From the NCBI GenBank assembly GCA_035758825.1, contig DASTWA010000006.1, positions 1 through 44,460 of the forward strand: 44,460 nt of DNA. The letters are read 5' to 3'. The notes under the pieces were generated by a model that saw nothing but the letters and a program-made list of their open reading frames with translations, did not search any database and was not told the origin of the DNA. Shown piece by piece: positions 1 to 6,663 of the stretch; the stretch's first letter is position 1; each line of letters begins with the position of its first letter. This DNA comes from JARIHD01 sp035758825. GTDB taxonomy: Bacteria > Patescibacteriota > Saccharimonadia > Saccharimonadales > UBA4665. Position numbers and translations under genes: made by a program.

Positions 1-4
1 AATG

Positions 5-859
5 CTAGTTAATTAACTCCGTATGCGGTACGTCCAAGTCGATGGTGATTACTTCGGCGTCGAGGAGGAAGTTTAGGGCGGCCAGGGCTACCAGGAGGAT
101 TAGCAAAAAGAGCAGTAGCCATTCCCACCATTTGGATTTTACTTTGTGGTGCGATACGATGGCGTGATCCAGGATTGGTGCTCCGGTGGCGGCTATCACG
201 TCGTCGTGAGTCATGGTGCCGCCTGGTTTATCGGCGGGGGCAGAAGGCAGCGGGGAACTGGGGGCATCGGCGGGCCGGCCGGACTGTTGCCGGCCTGCGG
301 GCTGGCCTGAAGCAAAATCGGACTGAATGCCACCTAGGTTTTTGTCTGTTTGTTCGGATTTTGTATCGTCCGGGGCAGGGGCCTGTGGTTCGTCGGGGAT
401 CAAGGCGATATCTTCGTTGTGCCCTTCGGCCGGTACGTTGGCGGGCTTGTCCATTTCCGATGGACTAGACGGTACATCTTCGTCGGGCTCCTCAGGGAAA
501 TTTGCCGGGAGCTTGGGAGATTCCTCTGCCAGAGTTTCCTGACTGATGGCAGGTGCGGCAGTATCTACCCCTGTTTCGGGCATACTGCCCTGCTCTGCTG
601 GCGTTAATTGCTTGCCAATTTTTTGGGCAGGGACATCCTGGGATGCAAACTTTTTTTGGCTGTCATGCTCCATCAGAGAATGCTCGTCAAAAGGACTACC
701 ACCGGCTAGACGCGAACCATTGCTGGGGACAAACATGTCATCTTTGACTTTGGGCTTATGACCGGTGATGACTGGCCTCGATGTCGGCGACGCCAGGGCT
801 TTGCCCGGACGCATGACGTCAAATACTTTTTTGGGTTGTGGTTGGTTTGGGTTATTCAT
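5..859 (-). CDS. Tail-anchored, Pro/Glu-rich hypothetical protein
   Basis: A 284-residue protein I cannot assign to a named family. Residues 1-45 form a short basic segment with the motif SPTSRPVI followed by GHKPKVKDDMF. From memory, similar N-terminal motifs recur in uncharacterised Patescibacteria proteins. Residues 45-235 are low complexity, rich in Pro, Ala, Glu and Asp, and probably disordered. A single hydrophobic helix (WWEWLLLFLLILLVALAAL, about 245-263) sits near the C-terminus, followed by about 20 residues. With no signal peptide, this suggests a tail-anchored protein with a cytoplasmic N-terminal domain. The ATG overlaps the last 8 bases of tpiA (ATGAATAA), so translation is probably coupled to tpiA. 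Function unknown. Confidence 0.7.
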   Translation of the reverse strand: MNNPNQPQPKKVFDVMRPGKALASPTSRPVITGHKPKVKDDMFVPSNGSRLAGGSPFDEHSLMEHDSQKKFASQDVPAQKIGKQLTPAEQGSMPETGVDTAAPAISQETLAEESPKLPANFPEEPDEDVPSSPSEMDKPANVPAEGHNEDIALIPDEPQAPAPDDTKSEQTDKNLGGIQSDFASGQPAGRQQSGRPADAPSSPLPSAPADKPGGTMTHDDVIAATGAPILDHAIVSHHKVKSKWWEWLLLFLLILLVALAALNFLLDAEVITIDLDVPHTELIN

Positions 860-1640
860 CTTCTACTTCGTGTTGCATTCGATACGCGGCGTCTACAATG
901 CCAGCAAACTTGTATGGGTTGAGGCTGGCGCCACCGACTAATGCGCCGTCGCAGCCTTCTACTTCTAGATAACCTCGGACTACGTTCTCGTCGACGCTGC
1001 CGCCGTACAAAACACGGACGCGCTGAGCGACCTTGGCACCGTACAGCTGTTCTACCTGGTGACGGATAAAAGCGATGGCTTCGGCGGCCTGGTGCGGCTT
1101 GGCTAACTCGCCGCCAAAGGTGCTGATTGCCCAGACCGGTTCGTAAGCGATTACGATGTCGGCGATGTCGCGGGCAGTCAAATTGCTAAGGGCCGTAGTG
1201 ATCTGGTCGTGCAGCACTTGCTTGGTGTGGCCGTCTTTGCGCTCCTGTTTGGTTTCGCCAACACACAAGATGGGGGTAATCTCGTTGCGGACGGCTGCTG
1301 CTACTTTGTCGCGGATCATGGGGAGGGTTTCGCCAAAGTGGATGCGGCGTTCTGAATGTCCGATAATTACGTAGTGGACCAGGTCGCGCAGCATGGTAAA
1401 CGACACTTCGCCGGTGTAGGCGCCTTCGTCTTTGTAAAAGGCATTCTGGGCGGCCAAACGGAACTTGCGGCGGTCAATCTGTACGCTCAGCGGCTGGAGC
1501 GTCAAAAGGCTGGGAGCCAGGACTAATTCGATGTCGCGGCGAATGCGCGTGCGTTCCTGCAAACGGTGCACGAGCAAACTGGCCTGGCTGGTGTTCAGGT
1601 TCATTTTCCAGTTTGCGACTAGCAAAAGTTTCTTTGGCAT
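852..1640 (-). CDS. tpiA: Triosephosphate isomerase
   Basis: Interconverts dihydroxyacetone phosphate and glyceraldehyde 3-phosphate in cytoplasmic glycolysis. The 262-residue chain fits the family's usual ~250. Active-site elements are visible: NWKMN with Lys12, IIGHSERR with His95, and AYEPVWAI with the catalytic base Glu167. The C-terminal phosphate-binding motifs LYGGSV and DGALVGGASL are also present. The catalytic loop 6 is odd: after PVWAI the usual GTGK-type sequence is replaced by a longer stretch, STFGGELAKP. The gene lies 53 nt downstream of pgk on the same strand and overlaps the next gene by 8 bp, so the three probably form a unit. Identification is secure; altered loop dynamics is inference. 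Confidence 0.96.
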   Translation of the reverse strand: MPKKLLLVANWKMNLNTSQASLLVHRLQERTRIRRDIELVLAPSLLTLQPLSVQIDRRKFRLAAQNAFYKDEGAYTGEVSFTMLRDLVHYVIIGHSERRIHFGETLPMIRDKVAAAVRNEITPILCVGETKQERKDGHTKQVLHDQITTALSNLTARDIADIVIAYEPVWAISTFGGELAKPHQAAEAIAFIRHQVEQLYGAKVAQRVRVLYGGSVDENVVRGYLEVEGCDGALVGGASLNPYKFAGIVDAAYRMQHEVEDE

Positions 1641-1693
1641 AATCCGGATGTCTTGATAGTTTTAGCTTAGCATAAGCATTGTTATAAATACAC

Positions 1694-2980
1694 CTACTTG
1701 TCCTGCAGTGCATCGACGCCGGGGAGGCTGCGGCCAGCCATCAGGTCGAGGCTGGCGCCGCCGCCGGTAGATACATGGTTGAAGGCGCCTATCAGCTTGC
1801 GCTGGCCAATATACCCAGCCGTGTCACCGCCGCCGACCACGCTAAAAGGACGGTGGCCGTAGTCGCCAACGATGGCGTCGATCACCATTTCGGTGCCGTG
1901 CGAAAAGGGTCCGACAGCACCGGTAAGCGCCGGGGTTTCGGTCACGCCCATCGTGCCGTTCCAGACGACAGTATTAGCCAATTGGATACCGCCGGCGATA
2001 AAAGCCCCCGAAAAAGGGCCGATGTCCAAAATCATCTCGTCCTCGGCAATCACACGGCTTTCCTCAGAAGGCTGTTTGGGGTAGCTTTCGACCTGGGCGA
2101 TGACATGCGCATCCCAATCTACGATGCGCGTCTTGGCGCTCTTGTCCACCGACGATGCTACCACACCGTCTTGGGGTATATAAAAGATAAAACGCTCTTT
2201 CTTGGATTTTTCACGCGCGGCGGCCAGGATGTCCTTTGCTACTGGCACGTCGTTTTCTTCATACTTGCTCTTGGCAATATCAATGCCTTCGGCGGCCAGA
2301 AAAGTATTCGCCATAGCGCCGCCGACCGCGATGAAGTCGGCAACTTCAATAAACCGATTAATGACGTCTATCTTGTCCGAAATTTTGGCGCCGCCGATAA
2401 TCGCCATCAGGGGGCGTTCCGGCGTATCCATAACCCGGGTAATCGTGTCGACTTCGGCTTCTACCAAAAGGCCGGCAACGCTTGGCAAGTGGTGGGTGAT
2501 CGCTTCGGTGCTGGCATGGGCACGGTGCACGACGCCAAAGCCATCCTGCACAAACACGTCGCCCAGTTTGGCCAGCTGGGTGGCAAAACCGTCGTCATTG
2601 GCCTCTTCTTCTTTGTGGAAGCGGAGGTTTTCGAGGACTACCACCTGCCTTGGCTGCATGGCGTCGACCGCCTTTTCGGCAGCTTCGCCGATACAATCTT
2701 CGACAAATAGCACGTCCTCACCCAAGACCTCGCTCAGCCGCTTCGCGATCGGCTTGAGGCTGAACTTCGTATCGCCAGGACCCTCGGGGCGTCCCAGGTG
2801 TGAGCAGATGATAATCTTGGCATCCCGCTCTTGCAGGGCCTTGACAGTCTTGACCGATTGCTGGATACGGTAATCATCCGATATGGTGCCGTCGTCGTTC
2901 AGGGGTACGTTATAATCGGCTCGCATCAAAACCCGTTTGCCGTTAAGGTCAATATCTCGAATAGTCTTTTTAGTAAACAT
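1694..2980 (-). CDS. pgk: Phosphoglycerate kinase
   Basis: Makes ATP and 3-phosphoglycerate from 1,3-bisphosphoglycerate and ADP. At 428 residues it is slightly longer than the usual 390-415. Family motifs appear in order: RADYNVPL near residue 20 (substrate arginine), SHLGRPEG, ENLRFHKEE, GGAKISDKI (nucleotide domain), WNGTMGVTE, and VVGGGDTAGYI near the C-terminus. The last two are slightly divergent from the common GPMGVFE and GGGDSA(A). The start ATG at 2980 is preceded by a purine-rich site (GAGGTGAGG) and a TATAAT box about 20 nt upstream, so this mRNA has a normal leader. It heads the tpiA-containing unit. Confidence 0.96.
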   Translation of the reverse strand: MFTKKTIRDIDLNGKRVLMRADYNVPLNDDGTISDDYRIQQSVKTVKALQERDAKIIICSHLGRPEGPGDTKFSLKPIAKRLSEVLGEDVLFVEDCIGEAAEKAVDAMQPRQVVVLENLRFHKEEEANDDGFATQLAKLGDVFVQDGFGVVHRAHASTEAITHHLPSVAGLLVEAEVDTITRVMDTPERPLMAIIGGAKISDKIDVINRFIEVADFIAVGGAMANTFLAAEGIDIAKSKYEENDVPVAKDILAAAREKSKKERFIFYIPQDGVVASSVDKSAKTRIVDWDAHVIAQVESYPKQPSEESRVIAEDEMILDIGPFSGAFIAGGIQLANTVVWNGTMGVTETPALTGAVGPFSHGTEMVIDAIVGDYGHRPFSVVGGGDTAGYIGQRKLIGAFNHVSTGGGASLDLMAGRSLPGVDALQDK

Positions 2981-3035
2981 GCCTCACCTCTTATTGCCTA
3001 TAATTATACCGCCACAGCCCCGAAATGCTTACGAT

Positions 3036-3827
3036 TTAACTTAGCAGCGCTCCGCCGTCGACCACGATCTGTTCGCCGGTCATGTAGTTTGACATATCGC
3101 TGGCCAGGAACAGGGCGACCGTGCCAATGTCGTCTGGTTCACCCATCCGGTGCATAGGGATCTTAGCCAGAAAAGCTTCGGTCTGCACCTTTATCTGCTC
3201 AGCAGAAGCACCCTGGCTTTGCGCTGCGGCCCCAGGCGTAGCGATGCCGCCAGGGGCAATGGCATTGACCCATATCTTGTGCGCGGCAAGTTCGAGCGCG
3301 GCATTTTTGGTAAACCCCCACACGCCGTGTTTTGAGGCGTCGTAATGGGCCAGGCCCGGCATCGAAGGGTGCAGGGCGTCGATGGATGTAATGTTAATGA
3401 TCCGGCCGCCGCCTTGCTGTTTCATCACTTCGGAAGCGTATTTGGTCGCCATGAACGTCCCCAGCAGATTGACATGCAGCACCTTTTCGAACTGCTCGAA
3501 TGTCATGTCTGCAAGTAGCACATTCGGAAAGATGCCGGCATTGTTTACCAGCACGTCCACCGACCCGTAGGTCTCTTTGCAGGCGCCTACCATGGCTTTG
3601 ACGTCGGCTTCTGCCGAAACATCCGCTTTGATGGCTGTCGCTTTCCAGCCTTTGTCATTGAACGATTGTGCTGCCTGCTGGGCACCCGCTTCGTCCATGT
3701 CGGCGATAAGGACACCCGCTCCGGCTTCGGCCAACCGGTACGCTATACCGAATCCGATGCCTTTAGCCCCGCCAGTGACGATGGCCGCTTTGTTTGATAG
3801 GTCGAGTAGTTCTTGAATTGTTTTCAT
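3036..3827 (-). CDS. Short-chain dehydrogenase/reductase (SDR)
   Basis: A 263-residue classical SDR oxidoreductase. It shows the dinucleotide motif TGGAKGIG (residues 18-25), NNAG (95-98), Asn120, and the catalytic Ser148-Tyr162-Lys166 set with YDASK. The C-terminal YMTGEQIVVDGG is typical of the 3-oxoacyl-ACP reductase/sugar dehydrogenase branch. IADMD after the second strand places an acidic residue where NAD(H) enzymes have one, which weakly favours NAD over NADP. The substrate cannot be read from sequence. A GGGGA element precedes the ATG. The gene is divergent from the dehydrogenase-mutase fusion with only 56 nt between start codons, so the promoters must overlap. Confidence 0.88.
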   Translation of the reverse strand: MKTIQELLDLSNKAAIVTGGAKGIGFGIAYRLAEAGAGVLIADMDEAGAQQAAQSFNDKGWKATAIKADVSAEADVKAMVGACKETYGSVDVLVNNAGIFPNVLLADMTFEQFEKVLHVNLLGTFMATKYASEVMKQQGGGRIINITSIDALHPSMPGLAHYDASKHGVWGFTKNAALELAAHKIWVNAIAPGGIATPGAAAQSQGASAEQIKVQTEAFLAKIPMHRMGEPDDIGTVALFLASDMSNYMTGEQIVVDGGALLS

Positions 3828-3867
3828 GTGTGTTCCCCGTCTCTATTCTACTCGCATTATGCTTATG

Positions 3868-3873
3868 TATAAT
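3868..3873 (+). promoter_or_regulatory. -10 box (TATAAT) of the dehydrogenase-mutase gene
   Basis: A consensus TATAAT ends 10 nt before the ATG at 3884. A start site about 7 nt downstream would leave a 5' leader of only 3-4 nt, and no Shine-Dalgarno sequence is present. The promoter lies in the 56-nt divergent region shared with the SDR gene. Confidence 0.6.
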
Positions 3874-3883
3874 AGCTAGCAGC

Positions 3884-5542
3884 ATGTCATTAATCTATTT
3901 TTACGACGCAACAGAGTTAGACAAAGAGCAGCTTACAAACGCGCTCCGCGAGACCGACCACCATTGGGAATATGTCCCGGACAAGATCGATATTAGCAAC
4001 CTCAACCCCGACACCGAGGTCATCTCGATCTTCGTTACCAGCACCGTGACCCGCGAGATCATCGAGGCGCTTCCGCGGCTGCGGCTTATCTCCTGCCGTT
4101 CGACCGGATTCAATAACATCGACCTGGCCGCCGCCGAAGAACATGGCGTAACCGTGACCAATGTGCCCACCTATGGCGATGCCACCGTGGCCGAATACGC
4201 CTTTACACTGCTCCTGGCTCTCGTACGCAAGCTGCCTCTGGTTCTGCGCACCGAAAACGAGCAGATCGGCCAATCCCAGCTGACCGGCACCGACTTGCAG
4301 GGCAAAACCTTTGGCGTTATCGGAACCGGCCACATCGGCCAGAAGTCACTCAAAATCGCCAACGGCTTTTCGATGAAAACGCTGGCCTACGACGCCTTTC
4401 CGCGTCTTGAACTGCAAGACGAACTGCACTTCAAGTACGCCGAATTGGACGAGTTGGTCCGAAGCTGTGACATTATTTCTATCCATGCGCCCTACCTGCC
4501 TTCGACCCGGCACATCATTAACCGCGAACGCCTGCAGAGCATGAAGCCCGGCGCTATATTGATCAATACCGCCCGCGGCGAATTAGTCGATACAGCTGCG
4601 CTCATCGAAGCCCTGGACAGCGGTCACTTGGGCGGTGCCGCCATCGATGTCGTAGAAGGCGAATCGCTACTCAGTTACCACGAAGAGGCTGCCCTGCTCC
4701 GCAGCTCGGATATACCGGCCGACCTCTTGCGCCACAGCGTCGAGATTTCTGCCCTCCAAAAAATGCCCAATGTTATCGTTAGCCCGCACAACGCCTTCAA
4801 CACCATCGAAGCCGTACAGCGGATCAACGAAACCGCCGCCAAAAACATCATCGATTACTGGTACGGCGTCACGGCCAACAAGGTGTCACCGCCGCCCAAG
4901 CAGTTTGGCAAGCTCCTGCTGGCCCGCCACGCCGAGTCAGAGTGGAATGCCACCGGCCAGTGGACCGGCATTACCGATGTGCATCTCAGCGAAAAGGGCT
5001 TCCACGAATCCGCCCTGTTCGGTCAGGCCCTCAAAGACCTCGGCCTGCCGGTAGACATCGCCTACTGTTCCGAGCAAATCCGTACCCGCGAGACCCTCGA
5101 GGGCATGCTCAATGCCTCGCAGCAATTCGACGTCGACATCGTAACCAACAGCGCGCTAAACGAGCGCGACTACGGCGAATACACCGGCAAAAACAAATGG
5201 GAAATGAAGGAGCTTTTGGGCGAGGAAGCCTTTAATCGTATCCGTCGCGGCTGGAACGAACCGATTCCAGGCGGCGAGACCCTCAAGATGGTGTACGAGC
5301 GGGTCGTACCCTTCTACAAAGAGACCATTTTGCCACTCCTGCTACAGGGCAAAAACGTCCTGATCGTCGCCCACGGCAACAGTATTCGGGCACTCATGAA
5401 ATACCTCGAATCAATTAGTGACGAAGATATCGGCGGCCTCGAGATGCTCTTTGGCCAGATTATTATCTACGACGTCACCCCAGAAGGACTCCGGGCCGAC
5501 TCGTCAGTGACAAAGATCGACACTACACCGCCGAACGCCTAG
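3884..5542 (+). CDS. Fusion: D-2-hydroxyacid (lactate-type) dehydrogenase + phosphoglycerate mutase
   Basis: A single 552-residue chain carries two enzymes. Residues 1 to about 333 are a D-isomer-specific 2-hydroxyacid dehydrogenase, D-lactate-dehydrogenase-like. It has GVIGTGHIGQ (from residue 144), NTARGE with Arg231, the VEGE acidic region and SPHNAF with catalytic His302. Residues from about 340 are a 2,3-bisphosphoglycerate-dependent-type phosphoglycerate mutase. It has ARHAESEWN with phosphohistidine His349, LNERDYGEYTG with Glu427, PGGETL and VAHGNSIR with His497. The joint (residues 334-342) has no stop or frameshift. I chose ATG 3884 because it starts the family-typical first strand and sits just after a TATAAT box; an upstream in-frame ATG at 3794 would add a hydrophobic extension from promoter DNA. 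The dehydrogenase half would recycle NADH by reducing pyruvate, and the mutase half would supply lower glycolysis. D-lactate specificity is inferred. Confidence 0.9.
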   Translation: MSLIYFYDATELDKEQLTNALRETDHHWEYVPDKIDISNLNPDTEVISIFVTSTVTREIIEALPRLRLISCRSTGFNNIDLAAAEEHGVTVTNVPTYGDATVAEYAFTLLLALVRKLPLVLRTENEQIGQSQLTGTDLQGKTFGVIGTGHIGQKSLKIANGFSMKTLAYDAFPRLELQDELHFKYAELDELVRSCDIISIHAPYLPSTRHIINRERLQSMKPGAILINTARGELVDTAALIEALDSGHLGGAAIDVVEGESLLSYHEEAALLRSSDIPADLLRHSVEISALQKMPNVIVSPHNAFNTIEAVQRINETAAKNIIDYWYGVTANKVSPPPKQFGKLLLARHAESEWNATGQWTGITDVHLSEKGFHESALFGQALKDLGLPVDIAYCSEQIRTRETLEGMLNASQQFDVDIVTNSALNERDYGEYTGKNKWEMKELLGEEAFNRIRRGWNEPIPGGETLKMVYERVVPFYKETILPLLLQGKNVLIVAHGNSIRALMKYLESISDEDIGGLEMLFGQIIIYDVTPEGLRADSSVTKIDTTPPNA

Positions 5543-6153
5543 ATCTTGGCAAAACGTATTAGGGCGGCCAGTATCTCCTGCTCGACTGCGTCGCGGCTTT
5601 GGGCGCCATTGACTTCGACCAGAAGGCCCTTCTGCCGGTAGGCCTCGATGACTGGCACGGTCTTATCCTGGAATTTCTTGAGGCGGGTACGAAGCGTCTC
5701 TGCCTGGTCATCGTCCCGGCCATCCCGGTCGTGGAGCTTCTTGGCAGCTTCATAGCGCCGCCACACTTCCTCATCCGAAACATTCAGTACGATGACGGCC
5801 CGCAGCGGATGGCCTGAGTGTTCCGCCGCCCGCAGGATCGTTTCTTCTTCGCCAGCCGACCTGCCCAGGGCGTCCAGCACGAGCGGCTTGCCCCTAAATT
5901 CCGGCCGCGACAAATACGGCAGCACCATGTCAAAAAAATAGTCACTGGGGATGAGTCCGCCGCTGGCCATAATCTTTTCAATTTGCGCCGGATCGTGGTG
6001 GCTGCGCAGGATATCGCCGCCGCCAATCAACGGTGCGCCGAGTGCCTCGGCCAGGATTTCACCCTGCGTATCTTTGCCCGAAAAGGGCTTCCCGAATAGG
6101 TTGATCGAGCCCGTACCGAGCCAATTGACAATCTTTTGTGCTTGTTCGTTCAT
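5539..6153 (-). CDS. Adenylate-kinase-like nucleoside monophosphate kinase
   Basis: A 204-residue P-loop NMP kinase resembling adenylate kinase. The Walker A region is GKPFSGKDTQG (family GxPGxGKGTQ). It is followed by GGGDILR (AMP-binding GDxLR), GLIPSDYF, LDALGR in place of the usual DGFPR, and a short zinc-free lid with DRDGRDDD and a distal arginine (RTRL). It would equilibrate AMP, ADP and ATP, which fits beside PEP synthase (AMP-producing) and pyruvate kinase. Deviations in the P-loop and DGFPR positions leave nucleotide specificity open. Its TAG stop overlaps the TAG of the upstream convergent gene through the palindrome CTAG (5539-5542). Confidence 0.82.
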   Translation of the reverse strand: MNEQAQKIVNWLGTGSINLFGKPFSGKDTQGEILAEALGAPLIGGGDILRSHHDPAQIEKIMASGGLIPSDYFFDMVLPYLSRPEFRGKPLVLDALGRSAGEEETILRAAEHSGHPLRAVIVLNVSDEEVWRRYEAAKKLHDRDGRDDDQAETLRTRLKKFQDKTVPVIEAYRQKGLLVEVNGAQSRDAVEQEILAALIRFAKI

Positions 6154-6159
6154 AGGCCG

Positions 6160-6165
6160 ATTATA
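6160..6165 (-). promoter_or_regulatory. -10 box for the NMP kinase gene
   Basis: TATAAT on the minus strand ends 6 nt before the ATG at 6153. Transcription would start at or next to the A of the start codon, giving a leaderless message. There is no Shine-Dalgarno sequence. Confidence 0.6.
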
Positions 6166-6186
6166 GCGCGAAAGCTGGCGTAATCC

Positions 6187-6540
6187 TCAAAATCCAGCGG
6201 ATTCAATGAGGTTTTCAAGCTCTGCCCAGTCAGACTGGTTAGCGTCATTAGGCACCTCAAGCCGGCCAAATCGGGCCTGGATATCCTCGAACAAGTCATT
6301 ATCATTTACCAATGGAGAGCTAGCGGCAGCACTCGTAGCCCACTCAGCTATGATTTCCTGCAGCTCAGGGTGAACGCGACGAGCGGAAACAGCCTCCCTC
6401 CATATGCGCATAAGTTGATCGGGTGTGGCTGCAATTTGACGCTCATCAATTGCTAGAGTCTGGTCAACATATGGTCGTATGGTGGTATAAAATGGCTCGG
6501 GGAGGCCAAGCGAATTACCGTAAGATGTCTCAGGCGTCAT
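6187..6540 (-). CDS. Small acidic hypothetical protein
   Basis: A 117-residue protein I do not recognise. It has no signal peptide or membrane segment, is predicted mostly helical, is acidic toward its C-terminus, and contains several Trp (IWREAV, EWATS, SDWAEL). A TACCAT hexamer on the minus strand (6548-6553) ends 7 nt before the ATG, compatible with leaderless transcription. Its stop lies 33 nt upstream of the kinase ATG, beyond that gene's own promoter. I rate it as probably real because it fills the gap neatly and has a plausible promoter; no function can be assigned. Confidence 0.55.
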   Translation of the reverse strand: MTPETSYGNSLGLPEPFYTTIRPYVDQTLAIDERQIAATPDQLMRIWREAVSARRVHPELQEIIAEWATSAAASSPLVNDNDLFEDIQARFGRLEVPNDANQSDWAELENLIESAGF

Positions 6541-6618
6541 AAACTATATGGTAATACAAAATCGCGGAATACCTTGATCTTATCTGTGATGTAGCTCAAA
6601 CGACGACCATAAGCAAGG

Positions 6619-6627
6619 TGTTATACT
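6619..6627 (+). promoter_or_regulatory. Extended -10 promoter (TGTTATACT) for PEP synthase
   Basis: TGn followed by TATACT matches an extended -10 promoter. The predicted start is near 6634, leaving a leader of about 18-30 nt depending on the start codon used. No good -35 is visible, which is common for extended -10 promoters. Confidence 0.5.
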
Positions 6628-6663
6628 TGATTTAGAAGATACTAACAAAAAGTGGTAACAAAA

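Noticed and set aside
1775..2710. Long open frame on the plus strand opposite pgk (311 codons)
   Set aside because: It lies wholly antisense to a confidently identified gene, has no Shine-Dalgarno or promoter, and its sequence (His/Gly/Asp-rich without fold signals) is typical of the complement of a biased coding strand.
3794..3883. Upstream start adding a hydrophobic segment (possible signal anchor) to the dehydrogenase-mutase fusion
   Set aside because: This segment contains the TATAAT box and runs across the divergent SDR start; both fused enzymes are cytoplasmic.
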